From: Gloeophyllum trabeum ATCC 11539
Lineage: Eukaryota > Basidiomycota > Agaricomycetes > Gloeophyllales > Gloeophyllaceae
Direction: 5' to 3'
Length of the DNA: 64,000 bases
NCBI RefSeq assembly: GCF_000344685.1
Contig: NW_006920415.1
Span: 1,915,934-1,979,933, forward strand
The translations under genes and the position numbers were made by a program. Below, piece after piece: positions 62,326 through 64,000 of this stretch. The first letter of the stretch is position 1; each line of letters starts with the position of its first letter. The notes under the pieces are model-generated. The model ran no database searches. It was given only the letters and a program-made list of their open reading frames with translations, and was not told where the DNA came from.

Positions 62326-62522
62326 CGCGACTCTAAAATCGCGAACAACCTGTGTGGCAAAGAGGATCGAAGGATCAGAGGAACCGGCCCACAAGTTGAA
62401 ACCGAACCAAATACGAGCAAATAACGCGTTCGTGGCACGCAGTACGTAATGAAGCCTCGTGCGCCACAGCTTCATTTAGCACTCCTCTCACCACTACAAC
62501 CAACATCTTCGCTGCCACTGAA
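62326..62522. promoter_or_regulatory. Shared divergent promoter of the WRAP53-like and TDP1 genes
   Basis: Only 197 bp separate the proposed start codons of two genes transcribed in opposite directions, so their promoters must overlap. No clear TATA box is seen. The assignment depends on both start codons being right. Confidence 0.5.
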
Positions 62523-64000
62523 ATGTCTGACGACGAGGATATACGACGGTAAGAGCTAACACACACAGATTTTCTTCAACTTACACACCCATATCCAAGT
62601 GCAATTGCTCTCAGTCTCGGGGAGCAGGAAAGACCTGTCAGCGTACCTGAAGACGATGAGGAGGCGCAGTTTCAGGAGGATCTTCAACGAGCTTTAGAAG
62701 CCTCAAGAGCCTCTATAGGGACTGCTGCAAAGCCTAATCCAGCAGCCCAGGCCGCGTCGGCGTCATCGTTTTTGTCCGAACGTGCACAGCTGGAGAAAGC
62801 TCGGCTCGAGCGTCAGAAACGGTTGCGCGGGGATACGGGATCCGCTGAGGGAGAGGGTAGTCCAAGTTCATCCAGTGCGCCCCCCGCAAAGAGGCAACAC
62901 GTTTCCTCTTCTCAGTTGCGTGGAAATGCCGACACTCGTGCTTCATTTCCCCGCAGTGCGACCGGAATGGCATATACTGCTCCCAGCGGGAGTGAACCTT
63001 TGTTCTGGGACGGAGAGCTGAGACAAACTGCCAATAAGCATGTTGATCCCAAGAAGGACACGCAACCTACTTTCAGGCTCTCTGAGATTATTGGGAAAGT
63101 AGGTGATCGCTTAACTCAATCCGACAGGATGCTTCATATTGTGCCCACAGAAGTCGGAGTTATCGTTTGCGCTTGTATCCTCGTACGCGTTGATGCTGCC
63201 ATGGTTATATGAGTTCTTCAATCCTTCAACGCCGGTTATCCTTGTCGCGCAACCGGATCACTCAGGCCATGAGAGCATCCGCAACGTCCTGCCGAACTGG
63301 GTTATGACTACACCATTCTTGAGGAACGGGAGAGGCTGCATGCATATCAAAGTTCGTCGATCTGCATGATTCGAAATCTCTTATGACCAACTTTCTCATC
63401 AGTTCATGCTCGTAAGCTTACCATTACTAGGGCTCTATCCGTCCATCCGACTGAAGTCCCCGGTAGCTCTTCTACAAGACTGGAAGACTACGAGTGGTAG
63501 TCACGACCGCCAACTTCGTAGATTTTGACTGGCGAGATATCGAGAATGTGCTTCCCTTCTGCTGATTGACGTCGTAGGTAACTAACAGATATCCAGACCG
63601 TATGGTTACAAGATATACCTCTCCGATCATCCCCTATTCCCCACGATCCCAAAGCAACTGACTTTCCGGCCGCTTTCGAACGAGTCCTGAAGGCTCTGAA
63701 TGTCCGCGCCGCACTGGATAACATGCTCAAGACCGATGTAAGCCGTCCATTGCATCGTGAGCGGCGTCTGACCTCATCCGGGACGAACAGCATCCAAATC
63801 TCCCTGTCAAGTCCATACAGGACATCCGATGCCGATGGGACTTCTCTAAAGTCAAAGTGAAACTCGTTGCTTCGTTAGCAGGCAAACATGAAGGGTGGCC
63901 GAGCCTTATCCTGACGGGCCATACAGGCCTAATGAAAGCCTTGCGTGACCTCGGACTGCACGCGCCAAAGGATAAGGACGTTGTCCTGGAGTGTCAAGTG
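62523..64000 (+). CDS. tdp1: Tyrosyl-DNA phosphodiesterase 1, 5' part (cut by window end)
   Basis: Exon 1 is 62523-62548, exon 2 starts at 62600; the join gives DEDIRRAIALSLGE, a good ubiquitin-interacting motif. A second one, EAQFQEDLQRALEASRAS, follows. A Ser-rich and basic linker leads to the catalytic domain: FALVSSYALMLPWLYEFF, STPVILVAQPD, and GCMHIK, the first HxK of the two HKD-like motifs. VVVTTANFVDFDW is further on. The second catalytic motif lies beyond the window. The enzyme removes topoisomerase I peptides and other adducts from DNA 3' ends in the nucleus. Two UIMs would tie it to ubiquitin signalling. It shares a promoter with the WRAP53-like gene. Confidence 0.9.

Overview
The window looks like a piece of a mushroom-forming basidiomycete (Agaricomycetes) genome assembly. 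Genes are broken by many short GT-AG introns of about 47-86 nt, and many exons are under 30 nt. The gene families (fungal NLR with TPR repeats, DUF6533 and DUF6534 membrane proteins, Helitron with a DUF6570 N-terminus) are typical of that class. There is one assembly gap of 441 N (14936-15376). No rRNA, CRISPR array or bacterial-style operon was seen. Exon joins are my own reading of splice sites and protein families; nothing was searched or aligned by program.

Layout: 0-2.6 kb holds repeats, including a 668-bp piece of a dispersed element whose inverted copy lies at 48.1-48.8 kb. A minus-strand NLR immune-receptor-like gene with a near-uniform 120-bp TPR array is at 2.6-6.0 kb. Three minus-strand DUF6534 paralogues lie at 8-19 kb (C degenerate, A, B), with a 13.5-16.9 kb repeat island and the gap between A and B. 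Then come methionine sulfoxide reductase A (20.7-21.5), a DUF6533 gene (24.3-26.1), a histidine acid phosphatase (26.3-28.1), QCR6, the hinge subunit of respiratory complex III (28.7-29.4), a UPF1/DNA2-like SF1 helicase (30.6-33.9), an F-box protein with a frame break (34.0-35.7), a plus-strand DUF6534 gene (36.7-38.5), a minus-strand DUF6533 gene (39.0-40.8), and the first of two unnamed membrane-protein paralogues (43.5-45.1). A transposon block fills about 45.4-57.6 kb: a dead Helitron interrupted by another element, plus a Tc1/mariner-type MITE. The second membrane paralogue follows (58.6-60.2), then a divergent pair: a WRAP53/TCAB1-like WD40 gene (minus) and tyrosyl-DNA phosphodiesterase 1 (plus, cut by the window end).

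The genes do not form one pathway. Housekeeping genes (MsrA, QCR6, WRAP53, TDP1) sit among expanding lineage-specific families of membrane proteins and an NLR, in a region reshaped by local duplication and transposons. The most striking single observation is that QCR6 appears to need a 2-nt and a 4-nt microexon in a row to restore its conserved Leu-Phe-His segment.
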